Shown: positions 55,825 through 64,000, numbered from the stretch's first letter. The stretch is DNA of 64,000 bases from Bacillus sp. Marseille-Q1617 (GCF_903645295.1 NZ_CAHJXM010000001.1:248001-312000); one strand, 5' to 3'. Numbers and translations: made by a program. Notes: generated by a model from the letters alone, not told the origin.

Positions 55825-57598
55825 GCATATGAGAAAGAGACTTGGTAAGGGTGACAAGGCAAGGGATACAAGAGGCACACTGAGCAGGTTATGGACGTAC
55901 CTTTCAAAAATGAAAGGCTTGCTCTACCTGGTCATCTTGATGGTTCTCATCAGTTCTGCCGCATCCCTGCTGGGTCCATTTTTAGTGGGGATGGCGATCG
56001 ATGAATACATTGTCACCAAAGAAGCCTCCGGGATCATCGGGCTGCTTGCAGGCTTGATCATTGTCTATATCCTTCACTCTGTGTCTGTCTGGTATCAGAA
56101 CTATTGGATGATCGGCGTGGCGCAGGACACCGTCTACCGGCTAAGGAAGGATTTGTTCCACAGGCTGCATCTCCTGTCGATCCCATTCTTTGATAAAAGA
56201 AAGCATGGGGAGCTGATGAGCAGGGTCACCAATGATATCGATAATGTCAGTAATACCTTGAACAGCTCATTTATCCAAATCATCTCCAGTGTACTGACAC
56301 TCATCGGAACGGCAGCTGTCATGCTGTGGCTGAGCCCCCTTTTGACACTGATCACGCTTACGATTGTCCCGCTGATGGTGCTCGGCATGAAGTGGATCAC
56401 GAAAAGGACGGGTCCGTTGTTCAAACAATATCAGCACCATATCGGTGAGCTGAATGGATATATCGAAGAAACCATTTCAGGACACAGCATCATTAAAACA
56501 TTCTCGCGGGAAGATACTGCGATTGAAGAATTCAAGGGGAAAAATAAGCAGCTCCGTACTGCAGCCTATTGGGCGGATACGTATTCAGGGTTCATCCCGA
56601 AATTGATGAATATGTTGAACAACCTCAGCTTTGCAGTGATCGCCGGTGTCGGGGGGATCTTTGCACTCAATGATATGATCACCATAGGTGTGATTGTCAT
56701 TTTTGCCGAATACGCCCGGCAGTTTACACGGCCGCTCAATGAACTTGCCAATCAATATAATACATTGTTGTCCGCAATTGCAGGGGCGGAGCGTGTATTT
56801 CAGATCATTGATGAAGATGAGGAAGCAAGGGACGAAGGGAAGGCAGCCGATATAAAGACATTGGCCGGAAAGATTGAATTCCGGGAAGTATCCTTTTCTT
56901 ATGGGAAAAGTGATTCCACCCTTCAGGAGGTCTCGTTTTCAATCAGCCCCGGTGAAACGGTGGCGCTTGTCGGCCCGACCGGTGCAGGGAAGACGACGAT
57001 TACGAATTTATTGTCCCGTTTTTATGAGCATAACGAAGGAAGGATTTTGTTGGACGGACAGGATATCGAGACCATTACGCGTAAAAGCCTCCGAAGGCAG
57101 ATGGGATTTGTGCTTCAGGACACGTTTCTCTTTCAGGGCACCATCCTCGAAAATATCCGGTACGGAAGACTTTCTGCAACCGACCAGGAAGTGGTGGAGG
57201 CAGCCAAGTTAGCGAATGCCCATTCCTTTATCGAAAAAATGCCTCAAGGTTATAAAACTGTATTGAGACAGGACGGCAGCGGAATCAGTCAGGGGCAGAA
57301 ACAGTTATTATCGATCGCGCGCGCCATCCTCTCCGATCCAGCGATCCTGATCCTGGATGAAGCGACTTCGAGTATCGATACAATCACTGAACTGAAAATC
57401 CAGGATGCTCTTAAAAATCTAATGAAGGACCGGACGTCCGTAGTGGTCGCCCACAGGCTCAATACGATCCGTCAGGCCGATCAAATTCTGGTGCTTGATC
57501 AAGGGCGGATCATTGAAAAAGGCACCCATGAAGAGCTTCTTGGGCAAAAAGGCTTTTATCACGGACTCTATCACAGTCAGTTGAAGGAAACCAGTTAA
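55817..57598 (+). CDS. ABC exporter half-transporter, catalytic-site subunit (YfiC-like)
   Basis: 593 residues: a basic N-terminus, six membrane helices, then the ATPase domain. Walker A GPTGAGKTT, an intact catalytic end ILILDEATSSID and switch histidine VVAHRLNTIR, but a degraded signature GISQGQKQ. Paired with the upstream subunit this gives one normal ATP site (its Walker motifs plus the partner's LSGGQ) and one degenerate site, as in BmrCD and TM287/288. The operon ends at two hairpins after 57604. Confidence 0.9.
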   Translation: MSRHMRKRLGKGDKARDTRGTLSRLWTYLSKMKGLLYLVILMVLISSAASLLGPFLVGMAIDEYIVTKEASGIIGLLAGLIIVYILHSVSVWYQNYWMIGVAQDTVYRLRKDLFHRLHLLSIPFFDKRKHGELMSRVTNDIDNVSNTLNSSFIQIISSVLTLIGTAAVMLWLSPLLTLITLTIVPLMVLGMKWITKRTGPLFKQYQHHIGELNGYIEETISGHSIIKTFSREDTAIEEFKGKNKQLRTAAYWADTYSGFIPKLMNMLNNLSFAVIAGVGGIFALNDMITIGVIVIFAEYARQFTRPLNELANQYNTLLSAIAGAERVFQIIDEDEEARDEGKAADIKTLAGKIEFREVSFSYGKSDSTLQEVSFSISPGETVALVGPTGAGKTTITNLLSRFYEHNEGRILLDGQDIETITRKSLRRQMGFVLQDTFLFQGTILENIRYGRLSATDQEVVEAAKLANAHSFIEKMPQGYKTVLRQDGSGISQGQKQLLSIARAILSDPAILILDEATSSIDTITELKIQDALKNLMKDRTSVVVAHRLNTIRQADQILVLDQGRIIEKGTHEELLGQKGFYHGLYHSQLKETS

Positions 57599-57603
57599 CA
57601 ACG

Positions 57604-57648
57604 AAGGCCCGTCCCTCACTGCTTTATAGCAGCGAGGGACGGGCCTTT
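57604..57648 (+). terminator. ABC exporter terminator, near-perfect GCCCGTCCCTC palindrome
   Basis: AAGGCCCGTCCCTCACTGC, loop TTTATA, GCAGCGAGGGACGGGCCTT. One mismatch in 19 bp arms. Confidence 0.85.
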
Positions 57649-57661
57649 GCATTGAATGGAC

Positions 57662-57698
57662 AAAGCCCCCGGAAGCGTCGGCGCTTCCGGGGGCTTTT
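57662..57698. terminator. Second strong hairpin, bidirectional
   Basis: AAAGCCCCCGGAAGCG-TCGG-CGCTTCCGGGGGCTTTTT. It could end a leftward transcript coming from 58001 as well as back up the ABC terminator. Confidence 0.8.
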
Positions 57699-58001
57699 TA
57701 ACTTGAGTGAGGGGCTGACCATCCTGTCAGTACTCCCTCTGTTATGCCTTTTATCGGACAAGGCATGCTCTGTAACTTGCAACATCACAAGTAATATATT
57801 TATATCTTTAAACGTATTCAGATAATAAACAGCCGCGGGCAATTCCTTGAGTCGTTTGATAAACCTAAACGACGTAAGCCCTACCTCTCTTACATCCTAA
57901 CGGCTCCGAAGCCGATCCAGTGTGAATAAGTTGCATATCAAAACAGAATAGAATTACAGATTATCTGTTCTAGTCGTTTTAATTATGTCACAAGTTAACA
58001 A
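57662..58001 (-). ncRNA. Candidate structured small RNA, minus strand
   Basis: A near-perfect promoter (58008-58036, minus) fires into a ~340 bp stretch with no coding frame, ending at the strong hairpin 57662-57698. The predicted RNA contains many stems: ACAGAT/ATCTGT, CGGCT-TCGG-AGCCG, GTAAG/CTTAC, GTCGTTT/AAACGAC, TGCCTT/AAGGCA and CTGAC/GTCAG. It does not match tmRNA, RNase P, SRP or the 6S landmarks I know. Confidence 0.5.
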
Positions 58002-58007
58002 TAACTA

Positions 58008-58036
58008 AATATATCACGGTCTAAACGGTTTGTCAA
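58008..58036 (-). promoter_or_regulatory. Sigma-A promoter of the candidate small RNA
   Basis: On the minus strand TTGACA (58036-58031), a 17 nt spacer and TATATT (58013-58008). It lies directly after the stop codon of the stress protein gene. Confidence 0.75.
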
Positions 58037-58038
58037 CT

Positions 58039-58461
58039 TTATAATTCCAGTGTGTGCGGCGATCCCTCATCGTCATTCATCAATCGGATGGTATCGGCTG
58101 TAATTTTCAACACAATATAATTGGGATCATCCTTGCCGTCAAACCACTTCTCCATATGATCATTCCACAGCTTATCCTTATACTCCCGGGATTCCTCGAT
58201 CGATGCCTTTCCTTGTATTTCTAAGAACGTATCCCCATACCCTTCACCTTCGTAACCGAGAAGGATGTGTACATTAGGATTATCATCGATTTCTTCCGTC
58301 TTATGCGTTTCTTTGCTGGTAGGCGTAAAAAGAGTCAAATCATCATTGAAAAAAGTCATGTAGCGGGAATGCGGCTTGTTCCCTTTCACCGTTGCAAGCG
58401 TCCCCACCTTACTATCTTCAAGAACCTTCAAAATTTGCTGTTTAAGTTCTGTTTGGTTCAT
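58039..58461 (-). CDS. General stress protein 26-like pyridoxamine 5'-phosphate oxidase family protein (YdaG-like)
   Basis: 140-residue split-barrel flavin-binding protein. Features are VGTLATVKGNKPHSRYMTFF, LTLFTPTSKETHK and a C-terminal IVLKITADTIRLM, as in the B. subtilis sigma-B protein YdaG. ATG 58461 is nine bases after AAGGAG; the ATG at 58470 directly abuts that site. Upstream GTTTAT-N15-GGAATA may be a sigma-B promoter. Confidence 0.88.
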   Translation of the reverse strand: MNQTELKQQILKVLEDSKVGTLATVKGNKPHSRYMTFFNDDLTLFTPTSKETHKTEEIDDNPNVHILLGYEGEGYGDTFLEIQGKASIEESREYKDKLWNDHMEKWFDGKDDPNYIVLKITADTIRLMNDDEGSPHTLEL

Positions 58462-58494
58462 CCTCGCCATCTCCTTATTCTGGTATATCCATAC

Positions 58495-58521
58495 TATTCC
58501 TTATCAAAAGTAGAAATAAAC
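58495..58521 (-). promoter_or_regulatory. Possible sigma-B promoter of the YdaG-like gene
   Basis: Minus strand GTTTAT, 15 nt, GGAATA. Weaker than the one at 46026. Confidence 0.5.
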
Positions 58522-58576
58522 ATACGGATGTGTAAAGGGGGAGCTGAGATGGGTATAAAGAAACTAAAAGACAGAA

Positions 58577-58624
58577 GCCCGTCCCAGATCACGTTACCGC
58601 GTCACCGCAGCGAGGGACGGGCCT
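58577..58624. repeat. GCCCGTCCC palindrome copy with enlarged loop
   Basis: AGCCCGTCCC and GGGACGGGCCT arms are separated by 26 nt in which the usual CTCACTGC part is rearranged. It lies immediately before the uracil-DNA glycosylase gene, so it would be in that gene's leader. Confidence 0.75.
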
Positions 58625-58633
58625 TAATAAAGG

Positions 58634-59302
58634 ATGATGAATGTGCTGCCGAAGGATTTAGTTGAACGCTGCAAGAAACGAATGGAGCCCTATAACTGTG
58701 AAGGATTTGTGTACGGACGCGGTCCAAGGAATCCAGAGATCATGATCGTAGGAGAAGCGCCCGGGGAAACGGAAATCCATAATGGTATCCCGTTCAGCGG
58801 AAGGGCGGGGAAGGTCTTGAATGAGTTCTTTGATTACGTAGGTGTTTCAAGGGATGATATCTATTTTACCTCGACCGTAAGAAGCAGACCTTACAAAATC
58901 GTTCCCAAAAAAGCGGGGCCGAATGGTGAAATCATAGAAAAGAAATATAACAGGGCGCCGAATATGAAGGAGCAGATTGCTCACGCGCCCATTGTCGATT
59001 ATGAAATTCAGCATATTAACCCCAAGCAAATCGTGACCTTGGGAAACATTGGACTGCAAAGGTTATTGGGTAAAAACTATAAAATCTCAGAAGTCCATGG
59101 AAGGCTGATCCAATCACCTGTCAGACAGCTGAAGGATATGGAAACGAATGAATGGACGCTCAGTGATCAGGAATACTCGATATTTCCTACCTTTCATCCC
59201 GCGTCCATCTTTTACAACCGGTCCCTGCTTGAAAAGGTATATGAGGATTTGGATGAGCTGAAAAAAATCTTGAAGAGAAAGAATACAGGGCTGAAACCAT
59301 AA
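58634..59302 (+). CDS. Uracil-DNA glycosylase superfamily protein
   Basis: 222-residue family 4/5-like glycosylase that removes uracil from DNA. Motif A is IVGEAPGETEIHNGIPFSGRAG (GEAPG plus FSGRAG) and motif B PTFHPASIF. Family 4 enzymes carry four cysteines for an iron-sulfur cluster, but here only Cys13 and Cys21 exist, so the cluster is probably absent. The start is uncertain: ATG 58634, ATG 58637 or GTG 58643, all close to AAAGG. Monocistronic with terminator at 59287. Confidence 0.85.
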   Translation: MMNVLPKDLVERCKKRMEPYNCEGFVYGRGPRNPEIMIVGEAPGETEIHNGIPFSGRAGKVLNEFFDYVGVSRDDIYFTSTVRSRPYKIVPKKAGPNGEIIEKKYNRAPNMKEQIAHAPIVDYEIQHINPKQIVTLGNIGLQRLLGKNYKISEVHGRLIQSPVRQLKDMETNEWTLSDQEYSIFPTFHPASIFYNRSLLEKVYEDLDELKKILKRKNTGLKP

Positions 59303-59322
59303 TACTGGTTTAGCCCTTTTTC
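59287..59322 (+). terminator. Terminator of the glycosylase gene
   Basis: AGGGCTGAAACCA...TGGTTTAGCCCTTTTT; it overlaps the end of the coding sequence. Confidence 0.8.
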
Positions 59323-59368
59323 ATTGTTCACCTCAGGCGACAGGCATTTCCACAGACTAACAAGTTTT

Positions 59369-59617
59369 TCATTTCTTATTCAAATTTTCCTGCGCCATCT
59401 TCACTAATTCCTTGACCATATTTCCACCCATACTGCCGCCGATCTTCCCTGCTTGTTTAGATGTCAGCTTCCCATTATACCCCTTGTCCAGCGGGATTCC
59501 CTGTTCCCGGGCGGCTTCAAACTTTGCTTCTTTTGGGTCATTCACTCCTGAAACCCTCGCTTTCAGCTGGTCCATCGCTTCACGGGCTTCTGGTACTAAT
59601 AGTTTTCGTCTCGACAT
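59369..59617 (-). CDS. Alpha/beta-type small acid-soluble spore protein
   Basis: 82-residue spore core protein that coats DNA in the forespore. LLVPEAREAMDQLK, the germination-protease region KFEAAREQGIPLDKGYNG and GKIGGSMGGNMVKELV are the SASP signatures. Transcription by sigma-G is expected for the family; I could not pick a convincing promoter. It shows the organism forms endospores. ATG 59617 follows AAAGGAGG. Confidence 0.95.
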   Translation of the reverse strand: MSRRKLLVPEAREAMDQLKARVSGVNDPKEAKFEAAREQGIPLDKGYNGKLTSKQAGKIGGSMGGNMVKELVKMAQENLNKK

Positions 59618-59801
59618 ATTTAATCCTCCTTTACCTTTTTAGATTGCCCAAAAAATTTTTTTATACAGGCCGGGACTTGTCATATATGGGTTTTCTGGTA
59701 TAACGATTTTTTTACGGATAAAAAAAGATTGTCTAATTTGTGTCAAATAAAATATAATTCTTAATAGTTAGATTATTTTAGAGGGAAAAGGGGGAAACAC
59801 T

Positions 59802-61259
59802 GTGGAAGAATTTGTAGGCAAATTGGTGGGCATTCTTTGGTCACCTGTCATGATTTACTTTTGTTTAGGTGTAGGTCTTTTATTTTCTATCTTAACAAGG
59901 TTTTTGCAGGTGCGTCTCATTAAGGACATGGTAGTACAGATGTTCAGGGGGAGCAGCTCGAAAGCAGGGGTGTCCTCATTCCAGTCACTGGCGCTTTCGC
60001 TGTCAGGCCGTGTTGGAACGGGGAATATCGCGGGTACTGCAACGGCTATCGCGTTTGGAGGACCGGGTGCGGTATTCTGGATGTGGGCCATCGCATTTAT
60101 CGGGGCCAGCAGTGCCTTTATCGAATCCACGCTTGCACAGATTTACAAAGTAAAACAGGATGGTGAGTACCGAGGGGGGCCGGCCTACTACATCGAAAAA
60201 GGAATCGGCTGGAAATGGTATGCCGTTTTATTCTCTCTGGCCACTTTACTTGCAATCGGGGTATTAATGCCGGGGATCCAATCAAATTCCATCGCGTTGG
60301 GACTTGAGAATGCATTCGGTCTCAGTACAACTGTCACTGGATTGGCACTCGTTGCACTTTTAGCTGTGATCATCTTTGGAGGGGTCAAGCGAATTGCCAT
60401 GGTAGCGGCTTACGTCGTTCCATTCATGGCAATTGCTTATATTCTTTTAGCCTTGGTGATTGTGGGGATGAATATCGCTGAGATCCCTGCTGTAATCAAA
60501 CTGATATTCAGCAGTGCCTTTGGAGCGGATGCTGCATTTGGCGGAATTATCGGTAGTGCGATTGCATGGGGAGTAAAACGCGGAGTCTATTCAAACGAAG
60601 CCGGTCAGGGTACCGGACCGCATCATGCCGCGGCTGCTGAGGTTTCCCACCCTGCCAAACAAGGCTTGGTGCAGGCATCTTCTGTTTACATTGACACGTT
60701 ACTCGTTTGTTCGGCAACAGCATTCATGATTTTATTTACGGGAGCCTATAATGTAGAAAAGCCGGATGGAACAAGGATTGTTACAAACTTGGAAGGCGTT
60801 GAAGCGGGTCCTGGATACACGCAGGCTGCGATTGAATCCGTCATCCCGGGATTCGGTGCCGGATTCGTAGCGATTGCACTATTCTTCTTTGCCTTTACAA
60901 CAATCATGGCCTACTACTATATGGCTGAAACGAATGTCGCTTATTTATTAAAAGGGAAAAACGCCAAGCCGGCCATTTTCATGCTTAAGTTTGTCCTTCT
61001 TGGAGTCACGTTCTACGGAGCTGTCAAAGAAGCCGCACTTGCCTGGGCCCTTGGTGATATCGGTCTTGGAATCATGGTATGGCTGAACTTGATCGCCATC
61101 CTGATCCTTGCGAAACCTGCGCTTCGTGCCCTGAAAGATTACGAAGAACAGAAGAAGCAGGGACTGGATCCAGTTTTTAACTCCACAAAACTGGGAATTA
61201 AAAACGCTGAGTATTGGGAACAGGAATATAAGGTGGATAAAGAAGAAAGTGCTTCATAA
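59802..61259 (+). CDS. Alanine/glycine:cation symporter (AGCS family)
   Basis: 485-residue sodium-coupled amino acid transporter with about eleven helices. Family motifs are LSGRVGTGNIAGTATAIAFGG, GGVKRIAMVA and the SNEAGQGTGPHHAAAA loop. GTG start at 59802 behind AAGGGGGA. Probably imports alanine or glycine. Monocistronic; terminator 61265-61311. Confidence 0.93.
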   Translation: MEEFVGKLVGILWSPVMIYFCLGVGLLFSILTRFLQVRLIKDMVVQMFRGSSSKAGVSSFQSLALSLSGRVGTGNIAGTATAIAFGGPGAVFWMWAIAFIGASSAFIESTLAQIYKVKQDGEYRGGPAYYIEKGIGWKWYAVLFSLATLLAIGVLMPGIQSNSIALGLENAFGLSTTVTGLALVALLAVIIFGGVKRIAMVAAYVVPFMAIAYILLALVIVGMNIAEIPAVIKLIFSSAFGADAAFGGIIGSAIAWGVKRGVYSNEAGQGTGPHHAAAAEVSHPAKQGLVQASSVYIDTLLVCSATAFMILFTGAYNVEKPDGTRIVTNLEGVEAGPGYTQAAIESVIPGFGAGFVAIALFFFAFTTIMAYYYMAETNVAYLLKGKNAKPAIFMLKFVLLGVTFYGAVKEAALAWALGDIGLGIMVWLNLIAILILAKPALRALKDYEEQKKQGLDPVFNSTKLGIKNAEYWEQEYKVDKEESAS

Positions 61260-61264
61260 ATAAC

Positions 61265-61311
61265 AAAAAGAACCTGGCGCATGTTACATCATGCAGCAGG
61301 TTCTTTTTTTA
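61265..61311 (+). terminator. Terminator of the AGCS gene
   Basis: AAAGAACCTGGCGCATG...CATGCAGCAGGTTCTTTTTTT. Confidence 0.8.
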
Positions 61312-61403
61312 TTCTGATCGGTTTAGTAGGACAAAATCTTTGAGTCGCGAAAGAAGATTGATTATCATAGAAGTAAGTTACTTGCTGTCTAAGGAGGATC
61401 CAA

Positions 61404-62573
61404 ATGGATTTATATGAACCCTATCTTCAAAATAAACGTCAGCGGAAATTGCTTGAATTAACCGGTAAGCTCGCAGATTCTTTTGCAAAACGTGCTGAAA
61501 GTTACGATCGGGAAGAGGCGTTCCCTTTTGAAAATTATTCTGATTTAAAGAAAGCTGGTTATGCTTCATTAAGTATCCCAAAGGAATATGGAGGGGAAGA
61601 GATCAGCTTGTATGAATTGGTGATGCTTCAGGAAAGACTTGCAACAGGAGATGCGGCAACTTCACTATCGATTGGATGGCATTTGGGAGGTCTGATGGAA
61701 CTGACGGAAAATCGGCCATGGAAAGAAGAAACATTCAAAAGCCTATGTACCAAAATCATTGAAAATCATGCGCTGATTAACCGTGCGGCAACTGAACCGG
61801 CGACAGGAAGTCCGACACGCGGGGGACTGCCTGAAACAAAAGGAATGAAAACCGGAGAGGGATGGACGTTAACCGGGCGTAAAACCTTCACCTCAATGGC
61901 GAAAGCGTTGGATTACTCTTTAGTCTCAGCGAGAATCGGGGACTCAGAAGAAAAGGGATTCTTTCTGGTTGACCATTCATTACAAGGTGTGACGATAGAA
62001 GAGACTTGGGATACCATTTCCATGAAAGGGACGGGGAGTGATGATCTTGTCTTACAGGAAGTTTCACTTCCTTTCGGTGCATTGGTCGAACGTGACAGCG
62101 ACAAAACGGATGACGGGGAAGGACTTCCAAAAGCATGGCTCCTGCATATCCCTGCCTGCTATATTGGTGTGGCGATTGCCGCAAGGAATGAAGCCATCCG
62201 TTTTGCGAAAGAGTATTCACCTAACAGCCTTCCCGGACCTATTAAGGACGTGCCCGAGGTTCAAAGGAAAATCGGTGAAATCGAATTGGAGCTCTATAAA
62301 GCAAGGCAGATTATGTATTCAACCGCTGATCGGTGGGTGAAGGAACCGGATAAACGCGCAGAAATGGCAGCAGAACTGGCTTCTGTAAAGCATATTGTAA
62401 CGAACAGCGCTTTTCAGGTTGTGGACACTGCAATGAGAATTGTCGGAGCTAGAAGCCTCTTCAGGTCAAACCCGATGCAGCGTTATTACCGCGATGTAAG
62501 GGCCGGCCTTCATAATCCCCCGATGGATGATATGGTCATATCCATGCTTGCCCGGAGAGCGTTAAATGAATAA
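61404..62573 (+). CDS. Acyl-CoA dehydrogenase family protein
   Basis: 389-residue flavoenzyme. N-terminal helical domain with SIPKEYGGEEISLYELVMLQE, then NRAATEPATGSPTRGG (FAD-binding region), TGRKTFTSMAKALDYSLV, and a C-terminal four-helix domain ending FRSNPMQRYYRDVRAGLHNPP. The final RYYRD..AGLHNP motif resembles the thermophilic monooxygenase/DszC-like side of the family, so it may oxidise something other than an acyl-CoA. Starts after AAGGAGG. Confidence 0.85.
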   Translation: MDLYEPYLQNKRQRKLLELTGKLADSFAKRAESYDREEAFPFENYSDLKKAGYASLSIPKEYGGEEISLYELVMLQERLATGDAATSLSIGWHLGGLMELTENRPWKEETFKSLCTKIIENHALINRAATEPATGSPTRGGLPETKGMKTGEGWTLTGRKTFTSMAKALDYSLVSARIGDSEEKGFFLVDHSLQGVTIEETWDTISMKGTGSDDLVLQEVSLPFGALVERDSDKTDDGEGLPKAWLLHIPACYIGVAIAARNEAIRFAKEYSPNSLPGPIKDVPEVQRKIGEIELELYKARQIMYSTADRWVKEPDKRAEMAAELASVKHIVTNSAFQVVDTAMRIVGARSLFRSNPMQRYYRDVRAGLHNPPMDDMVISMLARRALNE

Positions 62574-62580
62574 ATGCAAA

Positions 62581-62621
62581 AAAGGATCGCTTGAGGAGAA
62601 AGATGCCCAGCGATCCTTTTA
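62581..62621. terminator. Shared terminator of the convergent pair
   Basis: AAAGGATCGCT...AGCGATCCTTTT. Confidence 0.75.
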
Positions 62622-63695
62622 GATTTCCAATGTTTTTTCCAAGACATTTTGATGTTGCTTTTCGAGTACGTGCAGTTCATTTAATTCTTCCAATAAGTCA
62701 TGGATGGACAGCAGTTCGTAAAGTAAAACGGTCTCGCACGAAAAATGATGCCTGATCGATTGAAAAGGCTTATTGTGCAGATCATCATGATCCTCCCAAA
62801 ATTCCTGGAGCAAATCCTTCATCAGGATGAAATGCCCCTCCTGCATGTCGTAAGAAGGCTGATACATGATATTTTTAAGAGAGTGAACAGCCTGAAGGAT
62901 CTTGTCCTTCTCTTGTGGGGTAAAGGACTCGTTTTGGACCGGAAGATAAATGAGATTTCCGATATGAAAATGGATTTGCCGCAAAAGATTCAGCTTCTTG
63001 AATTGGTAATGGTGGTTCCGCAGATCTTTACGGCTTGAGCGGTGAAGCTTCATTTCTTCTTTCTCATATTCACATAGCATATTCGTTTTATCAATTTCAC
63101 GAGTGATGTCATTAAATATCAGCTTGGTGTCACGATGCAAAGAGTGACCTTGAAGGATTTCATTCCCTCTTTTTTCCAATAAATTTCCGGTCTTCACATA
63201 TAAGTCATGGATGTTCCTGCTGATAATCGGTGAGTATTTAGGAGGCAAAATCCACAGATTCACCAAAGTAGAGACGATCAGCCCCAGACTGGTTGTCCCA
63301 AGTCTGATGAAGAATGTTGCTATGTAATGATCATGAATGGTCGGGATCATCGCAATTCCCGTTAAAGTGGCCACGAGTATCCCGGCATCCAACCGCAGCT
63401 TGTGACAGGTGATGATCGTTAATATGGCGACAAGAGCATACGTTATCGCGTGATCTCCCAGTAAAGGAGAAATGATTACAGCAAATAAGGCACCGATAGC
63501 GGAGGCAGGAAAACGTATAAACGCTTTTTTGATTGAATCAGCTGCAGTTGGCTCAATTGTGACAATCGCCGTAATGACTGCAAACATTGCCGGCCAATTT
63601 AACAGTTCACAGACAAAAGCCGTCAAAAAAACCGCAATTCCGGTCTTCGCGATTCTTCCACCCGCAAACCTGAATCTTTTAAGGAAATTCATCAT
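62619..63695 (-). CDS. Aromatic acid exporter family protein (FUSC/YqjA-like)
   Basis: 358 residues. The N-terminal ~150 are a hydrophobic FUSC-type domain with about six helices (AKTGIAVFLTAFVCELLNWP, AITAIVTIEPTAADSIKKA). The C-terminal ~200 are soluble and helical. Family members are proposed exporters of aromatic acids; this protein could form a dimer or oligomer to complete the channel. Start ATG 63695 or 63692 behind AAAGGA. Confidence 0.82.
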   Translation of the reverse strand: MMNFLKRFRFAGGRIAKTGIAVFLTAFVCELLNWPAMFAVITAIVTIEPTAADSIKKAFIRFPASAIGALFAVIISPLLGDHAITYALVAILTIITCHKLRLDAGILVATLTGIAMIPTIHDHYIATFFIRLGTTSLGLIVSTLVNLWILPPKYSPIISRNIHDLYVKTGNLLEKRGNEILQGHSLHRDTKLIFNDITREIDKTNMLCEYEKEEMKLHRSSRKDLRNHHYQFKKLNLLRQIHFHIGNLIYLPVQNESFTPQEKDKILQAVHSLKNIMYQPSYDMQEGHFILMKDLLQEFWEDHDDLHNKPFQSIRHHFSCETVLLYELLSIHDLLEELNELHVLEKQHQNVLEKTLEI

Positions 63696-63772
63696 CTACT
63701 ATCCTTTCTGGAAAATATCTCTTCTACTCATTATAATGAAAATCACCGGAAAAGAAAAAAAGGTTAAAAACC

Positions 63773-63805
63773 AAAAAAGAACTGCTCAAAATGAACAGTT
63801 CTTTT
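63773..63805 (-). terminator. Terminator of the partial gene at the window end
   Basis: AAAAGAACTG...CAGTTCTTTT; the minus-strand T-run is clear. Confidence 0.7.
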
Positions 63806-63813
63806 ATATGAAA

Positions 63814-64000
63814 TTATCTAAGAGGTAACGGACGGAGTGAAACACGGATCGTCCGAGGCATTAAATTATCATTTTGAGCCTCTTTCAAATACCTGAACAT
63901 TTGTTTACCAGCAACAGAGTTTGCTGAGTGAATCGTGATGGATTCAGCGAACAATTGATGTTTAACCATGTAATGCACAAGCATGAGTCCATTTCTCGTT
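63814..64000 (-). CDS. C-terminal end of an unrecognised protein (truncated by window)
   Basis: 62 C-terminal residues on the minus strand, ending MPRTIRVSLRPLPLR. The segment contains NGLMLVHYMVKHQLFAES and VAGKQMFRYLKEAQ. Clearly coding by its codon use and following terminator, but I cannot name the family. Confidence 0.7.
   Translation of the reverse strand, partial: TRNGLMLVHYMVKHQLFAESITIHSANSVAGKQMFRYLKEAQNDNLMPRTIRVSLRPLPLR

Noticed and set aside
57602..57703. Insertion sequence ends suggested by the two large palindromes
   Set aside because: No transposase and no target duplication; both behave as terminators.
57704..58000. tmRNA, RNase P RNA, SRP RNA or a T-box leader
   Set aside because: None of their conserved sequences was found, and no gene lies downstream on the minus strand for a riboswitch or T-box to control.

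Overview
The window looks like chromosomal DNA of an endospore-forming member of the Bacillaceae. It carries an alpha/beta-type spore protein gene, strong AGGAGG-type ribosome binding sites with frequent GTG/TTG starts, sigma-B-like promoters, a bacillolysin, DgkB, GatCAB, YueI, YwbE and the Bacillus-type argCJBD-carAB-argF order. Gene content and moderate GC suggest a Rossellomorea/Bacillus marisflavi-like organism, but that is inference. No rRNA, tRNA, CRISPR array, prophage or intact insertion sequence was recognised.

Layout. 1-10.5 kb: the 3' part of isocitrate lyase, then an arginine biosynthesis run from glutamate to citrulline (argC, argJ, argB, argD, arginine-type carA/carB, argF) with overlapping genes. 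10.6-16 kb: a VWA-domain lipoprotein, a ~950 bp gene-free stretch with orphan hairpins, an unknown membrane protein, YueI and an AbrB-type permease. 16-19.3 kb: gatCAB. 19.5-25.3 kb: accessory genes between the gatCAB and dgkB-rlmCD blocks (these are near neighbours in B. subtilis): neutral protease, two small related proteins around a membrane protein, a thioredoxin-like protein, an XRE regulator, an arylamine N-acetyltransferase and a DUF2269 protein. 25.7-30.6 kb: dgkB, an HmoA-like monooxygenase pair, rlmCD, an excisionase-type HTH protein and ywbE. 30.7-33.6 kb (minus): 5-oxoprolinase subunits PxpB/PxpC with an NRAMP-type transporter. 34-38.2 kb: an MFS transporter and a TPR-dynamin-like GTPase. 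38.5-42.4 kb (minus): a GntR regulator, ABC ATPase, large permease and ECF sigma factor in one tight operon. 42.7-49.7 kb: ZIP transporter, frameshifted NERD gene, histidine phosphatase, general stress protein, thioredoxin, TPP-riboswitch-controlled thiT, and a two-gene threonine/serine exporter. 49.8-53.8 kb: secreted beta-propeller protein and a TM-helix-repeat channel-like protein. 54-64 kb: heterodimeric ABC exporter, candidate structured RNA, stress protein, uracil-DNA glycosylase, SASP, AGCS symporter, acyl-CoA dehydrogenase, aromatic acid exporter family protein and a partial gene.

The most unusual content is between genes. Several intergenic regions hold short tandem arrays with a strict 20 or 21 nt period. 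Each is built on a different conserved core (GATCCT, ATTGCGC, GATAAA, AAGATT) followed by an A/T-rich spacer. A second interspersed family is a palindrome based on GGCCCGTCCCTC. It appears six times and in several places serves as the transcription terminator. Other points of interest are a 15/16 match to the Spo0J/ParB parS site, a minus-strand transcript candidate with a near-consensus promoter and many hairpins, the GntR-ABC-ECF sigma operon without a recognised anti-sigma factor, and the TPR-dynamin-like GTPase with a degenerate switch II motif.
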